A stretch of DNA of 28,059 nt from Chara braunii (taxonomy: Eukaryota > Streptophyta > Charophyceae > Charales > Characeae): NCBI GenBank assembly GCA_003427395.1, contig BFEA01000451.1, forward strand, positions 506,711 through 534,769. Reading direction: 5' to 3'. The stretch's first letter is position 1; each line of letters begins with the position of its first letter. Positions 9,268 to 18,222 of the stretch are shown here, piece after piece. The notes under the pieces were generated by a model. The model was not told the origin of the DNA. It made no database searches and saw only the letters and a list, made by a program, of their open reading frames with translations. Made by a program: the position numbers and the translations under genes.

Positions 9268-9780
9268 ATAATAGCTAATCCAGCTATCGGACGCATCGCT
9301 GTTCCAGAAATTTCAACGCACAAGATCCCAATAACGTCATTCTTTGCCGATGACCTTACTGTCCTTATCAAAGTCTCCCCCTCAAGCATGAGAATGTTCG
9401 CTGAAACTATTCACCTCTTCTCGATCGCGGCCGACATGAAAGTCAATTGGGGCTCAAAACCAAAAGGTGGTGGCTCCACTCAACAGGTCAACCCCCACTA
9501 GAGGAGACATCAGTTAATTGACAACAGAAGGAAGAGGCGACACAAATTCTGGGGGTGAGACTCATAGCGTTGGGCCCCCCAAAAGACCACGGAGACCAAC
9601 TGGTTCACACAACCATACAAGTGATGGCCAAATGGAAAGGCCTTCATACCTCGCTAGCAGGCAGAGCCCTAATGATCAACAACACTATTTTTTCCACTAT
9701 CGGGTGCAAAACAGCCTTCTGGTTCAAAGGTCTCAAACAATATCATCGTCTCAAATAAGTCATAGTTGCATACCTATGGA
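9268..9780 (+). pseudogene. LINE-2 RT, C-terminal half
   Basis: The RT resumes with ANPAIGRIAVPE, then ITSFFADDLTVLI (about 9331-9370), where FADD is the intact motif C, and ADMKVNWGSKP. After a frame change, HTSLAGRALMINNTIF (about 9643-9690) matches the GRALLINN block of LINE-1, followed by FKGLKQYHRLK and AYLWRT. Motif C is intact here while motif A is deleted upstream, the reverse of LINE-1, whose motif A is intact and whose motif C is mutated. Confidence 0.8.
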
Positions 9781-10740
9781 GAACTGACCAAGAGTGATAG
9801 TAATGCATAAAACGAGTGGCTCGGTCCCAGATAACCCAACCTAGCAGCAAGGGTAGGCTCGCCATCATTGATCCTCTAGCCCAAATCAAGGCCCTTATCT
9901 TCAAGGTGATAGTCAGGCTACTCATGGCGGACGATCTTCCGTGGGGCCCATTGGCCTATATACAACTCGCAAACTTGACCCACCAACACCATAGGACAAG
10001 CAGAACCACTCCTTGACATGGCTAACTAATTCGGCTTGTTCCATCCTGTCTACCCCTAAGTCTAGAGCCCTGGACTCACCGACGGCAGCGACAAAAACCG
10101 ATCTTGCCAACGATCCCCTATGGACATCCATGCTGGCCGTTTGGCGAGAGGTGGGTCCCACAAAGCTCTGGCCACCGCCTCAATGACACAAGGTTTCAGG
10201 ACAACTGTGCTTTGGGAACCCCTGCATATTGAACCCTTAAGGATGACCATTCTCGCTCAAACCAAAGGTGCGTTGGTTGTCATGGGTCAAAAAGAGAATC
10301 CTTACTCTAGGGGACTTGTGGGACAACAGGCGATGGAAAACGGCGGCGGATCTGCGAGCCCAGCTTAAACATATCTGAAACCTTGTCGACAAACTACAAC
10401 AGCTCCAAGATACGGTCCCTTTTGCTTTGGTACAAGCCCTTCAAGAAGGCCCTCATATCCGCAAAGGGGACTGGGTAACCCCCGAAGCCTCTCTCCCTCT
10501 CCCCATGACTTTCTTCAAAGTTTTTGACTGCTCTGCCTCGCAGGTTGACTTGGAGGTCTACGAGCTAGTGCTCCTAGGCACCAAATTGTCGCACCTAACT
10601 CGGAACCCCGACCTGGATGTCACACAACAGTTGTCGGGCCTCATGCGAGTACGAGTGTTAGGAGATGATTCAAACAGATGGTGGGCTTACGAGCCAGCTA
10701 TCCCAATCTGCTTGTTACCATTTATACTGGTAAAATGACA
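9781..10740 (+). pseudogene. LINE-2 ORF2 connector, heavily degraded
   Basis: This segment lies between the RT and zinc-binding parts of LINE-2 and has several short frames, the longest at 10427-10738 (103 codons). No motif is recognised. Its place and length match the connector in LINE-1. Minus-strand open frames here (9743-10250) are incidental. Confidence 0.5.
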
Positions 10741-11481
10741 ATAGAAAGGTTGCCACCCGCTCCCGTTCTGGAAATTTACATTTAAGGAATGCTATAGAAG
10801 AATCCACAAAATAAACGACTTCACTGACATTATCAAGAACAGGTGGTCCCGCAACTCACACATTGAGGCGGCGGGCCTGCAACGTTTCAAATGGTCACAA
10901 GACACGCACCTGTCACCAGCATCTCAGAGGGCACTCCAACGGCAAATAATATACTGTTGCCTGCCGACTCCGGCATGGTTAGTTTCTAGATCACAGTTGG
11001 AACAAAAAGGAGAACTATCTCCCTTATGTTCCTACTGTAGATCGTCAGGGCAACCACATATTCCGGACATGGAGCATTGTCTGCTCTACTACCCCCTAGC
11101 ATGCCAGATATGCAGTGGACTGCGGCCTGGGGATACCTCAGGAACACATATCTCCCATGGGATGTGGTAGTTCTCCTGTTGGGTCAGCTCTCGAAGACCA
11201 CGACCCCATGGTCCGACTTCCAGCTGAATCTCTTCAAATATACACGGTTGGAGGTCCTCATGGTGGCCTGGTGTGCCTGGCGTTCACATGAACACAAAGA
11301 ACACACCTTCGGGTTTGTCCAAGCCAAGTTGCACATTATAGACAGAGTGAGGTGCAACATCGACAGGGTCTGGACGCAACTCAAAAAATCTATGGGCACA
11401 GCAACAGACCACATATGAAGCCAGGAGATAATCACAACCTTCAAGACAACTTGGCTAGATCTGAATAATAAGTTAGCCGAA

Positions 11482-11483
<2 letters not shown>
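10741..11483 (+). pseudogene. LINE-2 C-terminal zinc-binding region
   Basis: In pieces the protein reads SPASQRALQRQIIYCCLPTP (about 10915-10975), LEQKGELSPLCSYC (about 10997-11038), DMEHCLLYYP, and after a frame change SGLRPGD-type and WGYLRNTYLPWDVVVLLLGQ (about 11118-11180). This aligns block by block with FASLQWQIVHRCLPTN, TLKQKGVALPWCKSC, IEHIFMQCP and YVWQRLTG in LINE-1. The final zinc Cys of the His-x4-Cys pair appears as Tyr in LINE-2. A 113-codon open frame at 11077-11418 covers the last part. Confidence 0.75.

Positions 11484-11538
<55 letters not shown>
11484..11538. repeat. Poly(A)55 tract at the 3' side of LINE-2
   Basis: A pure run of 55 A. It is bordered by agttagccgaact on the left and agttagtctaact on the right, a near-direct repeat of 13 bp with 2 differences. 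It could be a retroposon tail or an expanded Lys-codon run in the ORF2 tail. Confidence 0.95.
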
Positions 11539-11540
<2 letters not shown>

Positions 11541-11541
<1 letters not shown>

Positions 11542-13229
11542 AGTCTAACTCGACGATGCTCAACAGATGAGATGGAAACCCTGGTGACAGACAAAAAAAC
11601 ATTAGCCTTGAAAGTCGCGTGCAACGTTCCGTAGACCTGAACCAGGCCTCCCCGTAGTAGAAATTGTACCAAACGACGACTCGCCCCACCCACAACCACT
11701 ACCGGCCCAGTCCCCCCCCCCGTCGCCCGACCTTTCACCTCGGGCCTTTCCAGGGTCACCACCAAGCCGGCCAACACTACCCGACCCGCCGCTCCCGCTC
11801 ACGGTGTCAGGCGACCAAATCTAGTCGGCCTCCCAAAACAAGGAAACTACAGGAATGCACCCAATGATATCGATCATTTCTTACTACAAATGAGACTGAT
11901 GAGAGACGGAAAAAGGAGGCACTCGGACAGGGGTTGTTTTCCGTTCCCACAAACATGTATACTAGACTTATACTTAAACTGAATAACCTGTTATTTTATT
12001 TCGTTCAAGGATCTCGCGCATAACGGAGCAATTCTGAACCCTCGGTCACTGCCACTGCGGTTCGGGCTTTACCACGAGAGCGGGGCTCTATGTAAGTGAT
12101 TTGCGGTGTCAAGCCGAGAGAGTTATTTTGTTCATTTTTATGACGATGTCAAAAATCATGAATACGAGAACGAATGATGAAAAAGAATATGAAAACCCCC
12201 TTATTCTGTTATCTCTCCATTTTGTGTCCAGATTATGTTCCCATGTCAAACCTATCTAAATTCTACTGTTTTATTATTCCCCTATGTGATCCTTGTTTTT
12301 ATAAGCAACCGCGTTTGGGGTTTGCTATATTGAATTGACCGAGTGACGTAAGTGATGAGGGGACTATGGGGCTACCCGGTTGACTTAATATATACGGGAG
12401 AAGGACTATGGTTTACGGCATGGACATGGTCAGACTGAGGCACGAGTGGCTGGCTGGAACAACGCAGAAGGTGAGAGTCCGAACAGAACACAGGATGACT
12501 TATGACGTCCCTTCAAATGTGAGTGAAGGTCGGCAGTGGAGGTCCTTATGTCAAAGATAAAGGGCTCCTTTGGACTGGCTGGTGCGACAACTGGAGGTTG
12601 AGAGGTACTCACGCTTCATGGGACTTCTGACATCACTTGGGCCAAACGCGGGCTCGTGTAGTTCAATTTCCCTACCTACATTTTACCATTTACCAGAAGT
12701 TGTTCGGATGACGGACCTTGGATAAATTCGCGGACTGCAGGCCACTATGGCACTATCCATGGACCGTACATACCTACCCCGTAGGTAAGGTCAGCAGAAA
12801 GAAAGGAAGTTGAACAACCCAATGAGGGCGAAGAACAGGACAGGTCGCGGGACTCCTACCACGACGGTAACCGATCGGGCCAGCTCTTGGGACAAAAAAA
12901 AGACAGAGACAACATGGGGATCGGAGGGTGAACTCGATGACCGGACGATCTAGGTTTTTGTCCCCATCACCTCACGGGTAGTTGTAGGTGAGCTACGTGC
13001 GGTAGCCGTGAGCTGAGCAGATACGGGCCTTTGTACCAGAAAACTCAACCGCCAACCGCCTAAGTGGGTGAGTTCGAAGGGAAAGTATTTGGATGAGGAC
13101 CCATCCAGGAAAGAGGGGGGTTATTTTTTTCATGGAGGACTGCAGGAGACCCAGGGGAACGCCGCGAGCAAGGAGAGCTGACAAGCTGGCTTGGAGACGC
13201 GACCACGAAGTGAGCAACCGCCTGGGGAA
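11541..13229. other. Unassigned region
   Basis: No gene recognised. At about 11655-11950 a Pro-rich plus-strand frame (PPPVARPFTSGL, then a basic tail) is open for about 90 codons; an alternative frame is open at 11664-11867. Neither carries a known motif. A C10 run lies at 11712-11721. The segment 12300-13140 has several short frames and a purine-rich plus strand. It may belong to the LTR or flank of the downstream element, but no LTR boundary could be fixed. Confidence 0.4.
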
Positions 13230-14166
13230 ACCGTGAGGGGAGAGGTGAGTGAACGAGGAGATCAACGCGAGATCGCTCTTGCGAGTGACTGCCAGCAGAG
13301 ACGGTTACAAGGCAGTTGATACGTGTTATCCCTAGAGGGAGTGAACGAGACCACGAGCAAAAATCAAAGCAAGTTCACTCTTGCGAGCTATTTCCGACAG
13401 AGATTGTTACGAGGTTGCTCAAACGTGTGATCGCTAGGGGAAGCGATTGTGAGCAAAGGTCAAAGCGAGTTCGCTCTCACAAGCGATTGCTGACAGAGAC
13501 CGTCAAGAGGTTGACGGTACGTGCTATCGCTAGTGGGGTTGAATGAGACCACGGACAGAGATCAACGTTAGCTCGCTCTTGCGAGCGATTGCCAAGGGAG
13601 AATGTTGCAAGGCTGTTGATACGTGTGATCGTTAAGGGGAGCGGTCACGAGTGGAGATCAAAGTGAGTTCACTCTCGCGAGCTATTACCAACAGAGACTG
13701 TTACGAGGCTGCTGAAACGTGTGATCGCCAGGGGAAGCGGTTGCAAGCAGAGGTCAAAGCGAGTTCGCTCTCGTGCGCAATTGCCAACAGATACCTTCAA
13801 GAGGTTGCTGGTATGTGGTGTCGATAGTGGCAGTGAACAAGACCACAAGCAAAGATCATCTCAAGTTCGCTCTCGTGAGCAATTGCCAACAGAGATTGTC
13901 AAGAGGCTGCTGATACGTGCTATCGCTAAAGGGAGTGAGCGAAACCACGAGCAAAGATCAACCCAAGTTCACTCTTGCGAGCGATTGCCAACAGAGAAGG
14001 TTACAAGGTTGATGATAACGGTTACAAGTCTGCTAATATGTATGATCACTAGGGGGAGCGATCACGAGCAGAGATCAAAGCGAGTTCACTCTCGGGAGCT
14101 ATTACCAAAGGACACTGTTACGAGGCCGCTGATATGTGTGATCGCTAGGGGGAGCGATCACGACCT
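13230..14166 (+). repeat. Frame-preserving tandem array of 96/102-bp units
   Basis: Units are anchored at the shared word g(t/a)tc(a/g)ctct: 13271, 13373, 13469, 13571, 13667, 13763, 13865, 13967 and 14084. The spacings are 102, 96, 102, 96, 96, 102, 102 and 117 bp, all multiples of three. One plus-strand frame reads through all units with a repeated protein pattern of about 32-34 residues, close to RSRERLPTETVKRLL then IRVIARGS and DHEQRSK. Only a few stops interrupt it (near 13250, 13286, 13544 and 13655). Open stretches are 13316-13546 and 13721-14203. It is a decayed repeat-protein gene or a satellite that happens to keep frame. No known family was recognised. Confidence 0.85.
14139..14160. 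repeat. Hairpin in the last array unit
   Basis: TGATCGCT (14139-14146) and AGCGATCA (14153-14160) form a perfect 8-bp stem around AGGGGG. Weaker versions of the same gatcgct-agggg-agcgat arrangement occur in the earlier units. Confidence 0.85.
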
Positions 14167-14200
14167 ACATGGTGAGTTAATCGTGCCGTCCCAAGTTGTG

Positions 14201-14537
14201 TAGCACACCAAACATGTTCGTAATTTTTCTGAACGTCCGAACATGTTCGGGTGTTCGGCCGAATGCCTCCCGAACGTGTTCGGCCGAACATATTAAAAAA
14301 ATAATAATAATAATGGTTTTTTTTAATTTTTCACTCGAGTTTGGTTACAAATTTGAGTATACCTTTAAGGCAAACGTTGTTTGTATTATTACTTTACATA
14401 ACATATATTTGTTTCAGATTTTTCTAAGAAGTTTGTTTTTTGTAATATTTTTATGTTCGCGTTTGGAAAGTTTTGGCGCTCGTTCGCGTTCGGTCTCGAA
14501 CATTCGGGTTCGGTGACCGAACCCGAACACGATGCTA
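14201..14537. mobile_element. hAT-like non-autonomous element, copy B (short)
   Basis: The AT-rich core (about 14332-14430) matches copies A and C in the same orientation: aaatttga, then aggcaaa, gttgttt, tac-ataacata and tttgtttcagattttt. GC-rich arms on both sides are built from gttcgg/ccgaac words, including perfect 12-bp palindromes CGAACATGTTCG (14238-14249) and GTTCGGCCGAAC (14278-14289). Proposed ends TAGCA (14201) and TGCTA (14537) are inverted, but there is no clear target duplication, so the boundaries are tentative. No coding content. Confidence 0.55.
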
Positions 14538-15333
14538 CGCAGGTCCAAAGTACTTGCCTCATTGGCCTGACGGTCATGTGCTTGCTTCGGTAGACATCAC
14601 CTTCTTAGTCTATGACAGGGGAAAACTTTTTTCGATCATAGCCTATGTCGAGGGGTTCAGCCTAAAAGATGGACAACGGAACGATCGAGTATCTTTGTTG
14701 ATTCGACTACATCTGAGATCTAATCGGACTTTGACTACATCTGAGTGTAAGAGTTGTCTCGTTTACTAAGTGTGGGTCAAAAGGTTTATAAGAACTATCG
14801 ATTATGATCAACTTATGTCGAGTGTACACGATGTCGAATCACAGGGAAACAGAAAATTGAGACCAACTAATAATGTAGTGTAAGCCAAACGAGCGATTAA
14901 ACCTTGACCCGCAAGGTTAAGCTGAGGACTTCGCAATTTGTGGCATTTTCCGATCAGAGAATTTTGAGACTTTATCGGTACTAACCGGGAGGGGATTCCC
15001 GTATGTGATGTTGATGCTGTGAAAATGTGTGGCTTGAGAGTTTGTTATTCCTTCTAGGTTACAAAAAGTTGTTAATTATCTCGCCACGAAAAAATGAGAC
15101 TCCTATTATCTCCATGAGACGCTGTTCATTGTTGCCAACTAGGAACTATTGCTGAAAAATGATTTTTTTTAAGGTCTAATTGAGTTAAGTTAACTAACAT
15201 GAAAGTGACAGGTAAAGCAAATCCTACAGCCTACTGGTCGCTGATGACCTCGAAAGCGGGCACAGCGAGTAACAGACATTGTAGCCCTTAGCTTCAGCGA
15301 GAAGTAGGGTCCTCACCCCGGGTTTCCCCCACA
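14538..15333 (+). mobile_element. Probable 5' LTR, 3' portion
   Basis: The sequence directly before the primer-binding site ends cccccaca at 15333, which suits an LTR 3' terminus (CA), followed by the spacer att. The LTR start is not identified; the hAT-like copy B and perhaps the 13.2-14.2-kb array may lie inside it. A single open frame at 14473-14769 has no motif. No 3' LTR copy is present in the window for comparison, so this call rests on the primer-binding site. Confidence 0.45.
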
Positions 15334-15336
15334 ATT

Positions 15337-15354
15337 TGGTGTCGTTGCCAGGGA
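15337..15354 (+). promoter_or_regulatory. Primer-binding site, tRNA-Asp type
   Basis: TGGTGTCGTTGCCAGGGA matches the classical plant Ty3/gypsy site TGGCGCCGTTGCCGGGGA, complementary to the 3' end of tRNA-Asp, at 15 of 18 positions. The three differences are all transitions, as expected from decay of CG-containing DNA. It follows the LTR-like end after a 3-base spacer. It would prime minus-strand DNA synthesis in an active copy. Confidence 0.7.
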
Positions 15355-15526
15355 GGGGACAACACCCCCAACGCTTCGGCCTTCCCTATTAGAAAGGGGG
15401 TGCACTGACATACTGTTTGATAAGGATGTGATATGAAAATATTATTTTTTATTTTAAATTTTGAAGAATTTTGCGACAATTTCCACCGACAAATTAATAT
15501 GTTTCGTTCTTGTACGTTTTGTTAAT

Positions 15527-16065
15527 TACTCGGGGGAATAATTTCCCCTTTTCTGTTAAAATCTATAAGAATTTTGAAAAATGATTTCTGATTCTGTTAT
15601 AATTCTGTTTTTTTTTCCTGACCTTTAGTGGGGTGGGGAAATTCTATCAATTTGTTTTGGATTTGATTTTCTGATTCTGTTACAATTCTGTTTTTATTTT
15701 TCCCCACCCCTAATGTGTTGGTGAAATTTTGTCGAAATTTTTTGGAATGCATTTCTTTTTCTCTTACAATCTATTTTTAATTCTCTCGACCCCTAGTAAG
15801 GTGGGGAAATTCAATCATTTTTTTTCGAAATTAATTGATAATTCTGTTATAATTCTGTTTTTTTTTTTTTCCTGACATCTAGTGGGGTGGAGAAATTTTG
15901 TCAAAAGTTTCCGGTATTGATTCCTGATTCCGATACAATCTGTTAATAGCTTTCCCGACCCTAGCGGGGTGGGAGAAAACTAGTAAAATTTTGTGAATTT
16001 CTTTTAACCGAGGAAAGGTTTGGCATTAACTATCAAGACCCTTACCAAGGTGGGGGTGTTATTGC
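15527..16065 (+). repeat. Leader tandem array, ~83-bp units
   Basis: The word agtggggtggggaaatt or a close variant recurs at about 15627, 15712, 15795, 15881, 15963 and 16044 (spacing 81-86), with a weaker copy near 15527. Each is preceded by cctgacc-ct and followed by ttgtcaaatttt and, in most, attctgttacaattctgttt. A further copy (cgaccccgtatggggtgggg) lies at 18078-18097, beyond the hAT-like insertion. No coding potential is seen. Confidence 0.85.
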
Positions 16066-16194
16066 TGGAATTCTTCTTGATTAATTTTCTTTTTTCTTTT
16101 CACGGAAGGAATTTTTTGTATCATTTGTTTAAAAAGGAAAAGAAATTTCATGCGACTTAATTTTATATTTATTTGATTAATACATTTAAATTAA

Positions 16195-16325
16195 AAAATA
16201 AAAATTTACTCGGATTATTAAAAAATGGGTTTTAAACATTCAAAAAATATTAAAATATTGTATGCGCATAAAAATTAAAAATCAATTGAAAATTATTTAA
16301 AATTTTAAAAAATATATTAAAATAT
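16195..16325. repeat. AT-rich repeat, left of hAT-like copy C
   Basis: The stretch 16291-16322 is repeated at 17639-17670 with 2 differences in 32 bases (aattatttaaaattttaaaa, then atatattaaaa). The similarity is looser outwards for about 20 more bases. A weaker version of the same words lies at about 16236-16262. It is probably an AT-rich tandem repeat of the host element, later split by copy C. Confidence 0.65.
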
Positions 16326-16599
16326 GTAAAATTATAGGCTGTCAGTTGTCCGATGGGGAGACGTCTCCCTCGGACGTCTTCGGGAGACGGTCAGGGGGGA
16401 ATTGTCCAGAAAATCGGACAACTGTTTTTTTGCCCTAAAAAAACGGAAAAAAAAAGGGGGGGGGGTCTGCGCACCACTAGGGGATCCCCCCCAAAAAAAT
16501 CCAGGCTGTTCCGAGCAAAAACGGAAAAAAAAATCAGATACTGTGGGGGAGGTGTGATGGTGGGGTGTTTGGGGGGGTGGATTGCTTGGGGAGTTGAAA

Positions 16600-17022
16600 T
16601 GGAAGGCCTGCTGCTACAGCCAGCAACCGCTGCACATGCAGCGACTGTAGCTGCTTCGTCTGACACAGCGTGTGGACCATCCGCTCCGGCAGATGCAGCA
16701 GTTGCAGTGACAGCGGCATCCACACACACACACACACAGGAGGGTTCGCTGTTGCAGTCAGCAACTGCTGCACATGCAGCGACTGCAGCTGCTTCGTNNN
16801 NNNNNNNNNNNNNNNNNNNNNNNNNNNNNNNNNNNNNNNNNNNNNNNNNNNNNNNNNNNNNNNNNNNNNNNNNNNNNNNNNNNNNNNNNNNNNNNNNNNN
16901 NNNNNNNNNNNNNNNNNNNNNNNNNNNNNNNNNNNNNNNNNNGCGACTGCAGCTGCTTCGTCTGACACAGCGTGTGGACCATCCGTTTCGGCAGATGCGG
17001 CAGCTGCAGTGACAGCGGCATC
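16600..17022. repeat. GC-rich minisatellite, ~138-bp unit, with assembly gap
   Basis: The word gcgactg(t/c)agctgcttcgt starts at 16641, 16779 and 16943. Between copies lie tgacacagcgtgtggaccat, a gcagatgc block, gcagtgacagcggcatccac and CA repeats. The first spacing is 138 bp and the second 164 bp across unknown bases. Collapsed repeats probably explain the gap. Open frames spanning it are translations of a repeat containing Ns and are not genes. Confidence 0.85.
16798..16942. other. Assembly gap, 145 Ns
   Basis: A run of 145 undetermined bases inside the 138-bp minisatellite. True copy number here is unknown. Confidence 0.98.
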
Positions 17023-17215
17023 CACACACACACACACGCACACACACACATTCTATCCACACACAAACACAACGAGTGACACACACGTGAGCGCACATAC
17101 ACATAGTCACACACACACACAATATCTACTCGCACACACACACACTATCTGCACACACACACGCACTATGTAGACACAAACAGATGCATTGTCAACACAC
17201 ACACACACTGACACC

Positions 17216-17282
<67 letters not shown>
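17023..17282. repeat. (CA)n-rich microsatellite, interrupted
   Basis: About 260 bp dominated by CA/AC dinucleotides with interruptions such as ttctatcc, gagtgac and atgtagac. The purest blocks are near 17221-17282. Confidence 0.95.
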
Positions 17283-17284
<2 letters not shown>

Positions 17285-17323
17285 AGACTCACACCGGGAA
17301 CGAAACAGTAGCAAGGCCAAGGC

Positions 17324-17455
17324 AAAAGTTATTCAGTTTATTAGACTTTATTTTTCTGCATAACATTGTTTCATTTTTTATTTGAAATTTGATAAAGAAT
17401 TTCAATGTAACCCCAAGGCAAAAGTTGTTCAGTTTATTTTTCTGCATAACATAGT
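17324..17455. repeat. Internal duplication in copy C core
   Basis: The string aaggcaaaagtt(a/g)ttcagttta and the following tttttctgcataacat occur twice, near 17320-17367 and 17415-17452. Part of the hAT-like core is therefore duplicated about 93 bp apart. Confidence 0.75.
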
Positions 17456-17591
17456 TTTGTTTCGAAATTGTTTTAATTTTTTTTACCATTCGGGCTTCGG
17501 ACAGACTGCCCGGGGAGGACGTCCGACCAGTTGTCTGATCGGACAACCCCGGATGGTCAGGGGGTTCCTTGACGTCCGATCTGGTAACATA

Positions 17592-18222
17592 GTAAATATT
17601 CTATATTATTCGGTATTAAATATTAATAATCATTTAGAAATTATTTAAAATTTTGAAAGATATATTAAAAACCTCCATATGTATTGGTAGACACTCGAGA
17701 GGTTTTTTGGGCCGAGAAAGAGGCTTCTGATCGCATGGGTCTTCTCTACGGCCAGCAAACCGAGAAGGGTAGCCTAGACGGACACTTGTTTTGAGACACC
17801 CGGTCGAGGACATTTAGTGTGGCTTTAGCCCAACTCCGAATCGCAAGGGCTAGGTCGGCCTACGATAGGAGATCGACTCCTTGATTAGACCGCACGGAGG
17901 ATCACGATCCAGAGTACCACACGTCTAGTTCAGGGGCAGTGCCCTGTGGCCGGGGAGACTTTCTCCAGAGGTCGAAGCACACGGACGATGATTTCACTTG
18001 ACATGTTCCAATGGACTACGGTACCCTCCCTTCGGGGAGATAGGCCGTAGGGGACATCTTTCTAGGGTTTTAGCCCATCCCGACCCCGTATGGGGTGGGG
18101 AAATGCTGCCGAAATTTTTGGGAATTTAGGTTGGTTCATACAACATACAGGCTATATGTGGCTGCCTTATACTATACCCTATACTGTGAGGTCTTATTGC
18201 CTCTGACTGTGCAAACCTTATA
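17592..18222 (+). other. Retrotransposon leader, non-coding
   Basis: 17639-17670 is the right partner of the AT-rich repeat at 16291-16322. From 17671 to 18060 the sequence is GC-balanced without a long frame. 18078-18130 holds one further unit of the 83-bp leader repeat. The first open frame of the next ORF begins at 18223. No splice or promoter signal can be called with confidence. Confidence 0.5.

Larger units (their letters stand above)
7250..11540 (+). mobile_element. LINE-2: decayed L1-type LINE split by a hAT-like element
   Basis: Plus-strand relative of LINE-1. The RT N-terminal half lies at about 7270-8330, the RT C-terminal half at 9268-9780, the connector at 9780-10740 and the zinc-binding C-terminus at about 10740-11480. 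Foreign sequence from about 8330 to 9267 interrupts the RT between SLIRANP and the continuation ANPAIGRIAVPE. Many stops and frameshifts show it is older than LINE-1 or has decayed more. The endonuclease was not found, so the copy may be 5'-truncated near 7250. A 55-base A tract near the 3' end may be its tail or an internal expansion. Confidence 0.8.
16335..17591. mobile_element. hAT-like non-autonomous element, copy C
   Basis: The core at about 17380-17480 matches copies A and B in the same orientation (tttgaaatttgataaagaat, aaggcaaaagttgttcag, tctgcataacatag). Ends are proposed as TAGGCTGTCAG (16335) and the complement of CTGGTAACATA (17591), which agree at 7 of 11 bases and resemble copy A's CAGGGTCACCAG. 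The arms are built from gtccga/tcggac words. CAGTTGTCCGAT (16343-16354) pairs perfectly with 16413-16424. The interior holds a 138-bp minisatellite with an N gap and a long CA tract. There is no clean target duplication and no transposase. Confidence 0.5.

Noticed and set aside
9518-10368. Multiple open frames of 60-90 codons on both strands in LINE-2
   Set aside because: All but the pieces aligning with LINE-1 are incidental in frameshifted LINE sequence.
16353-17122. Long open frames of 127-243 codons on both strands across the N gap
   Set aside because: They exist only because Ns do not create stops and because the minisatellite and CA repeats lack stops; Cys/Val and Thr/His runs are translations of CA repeats.
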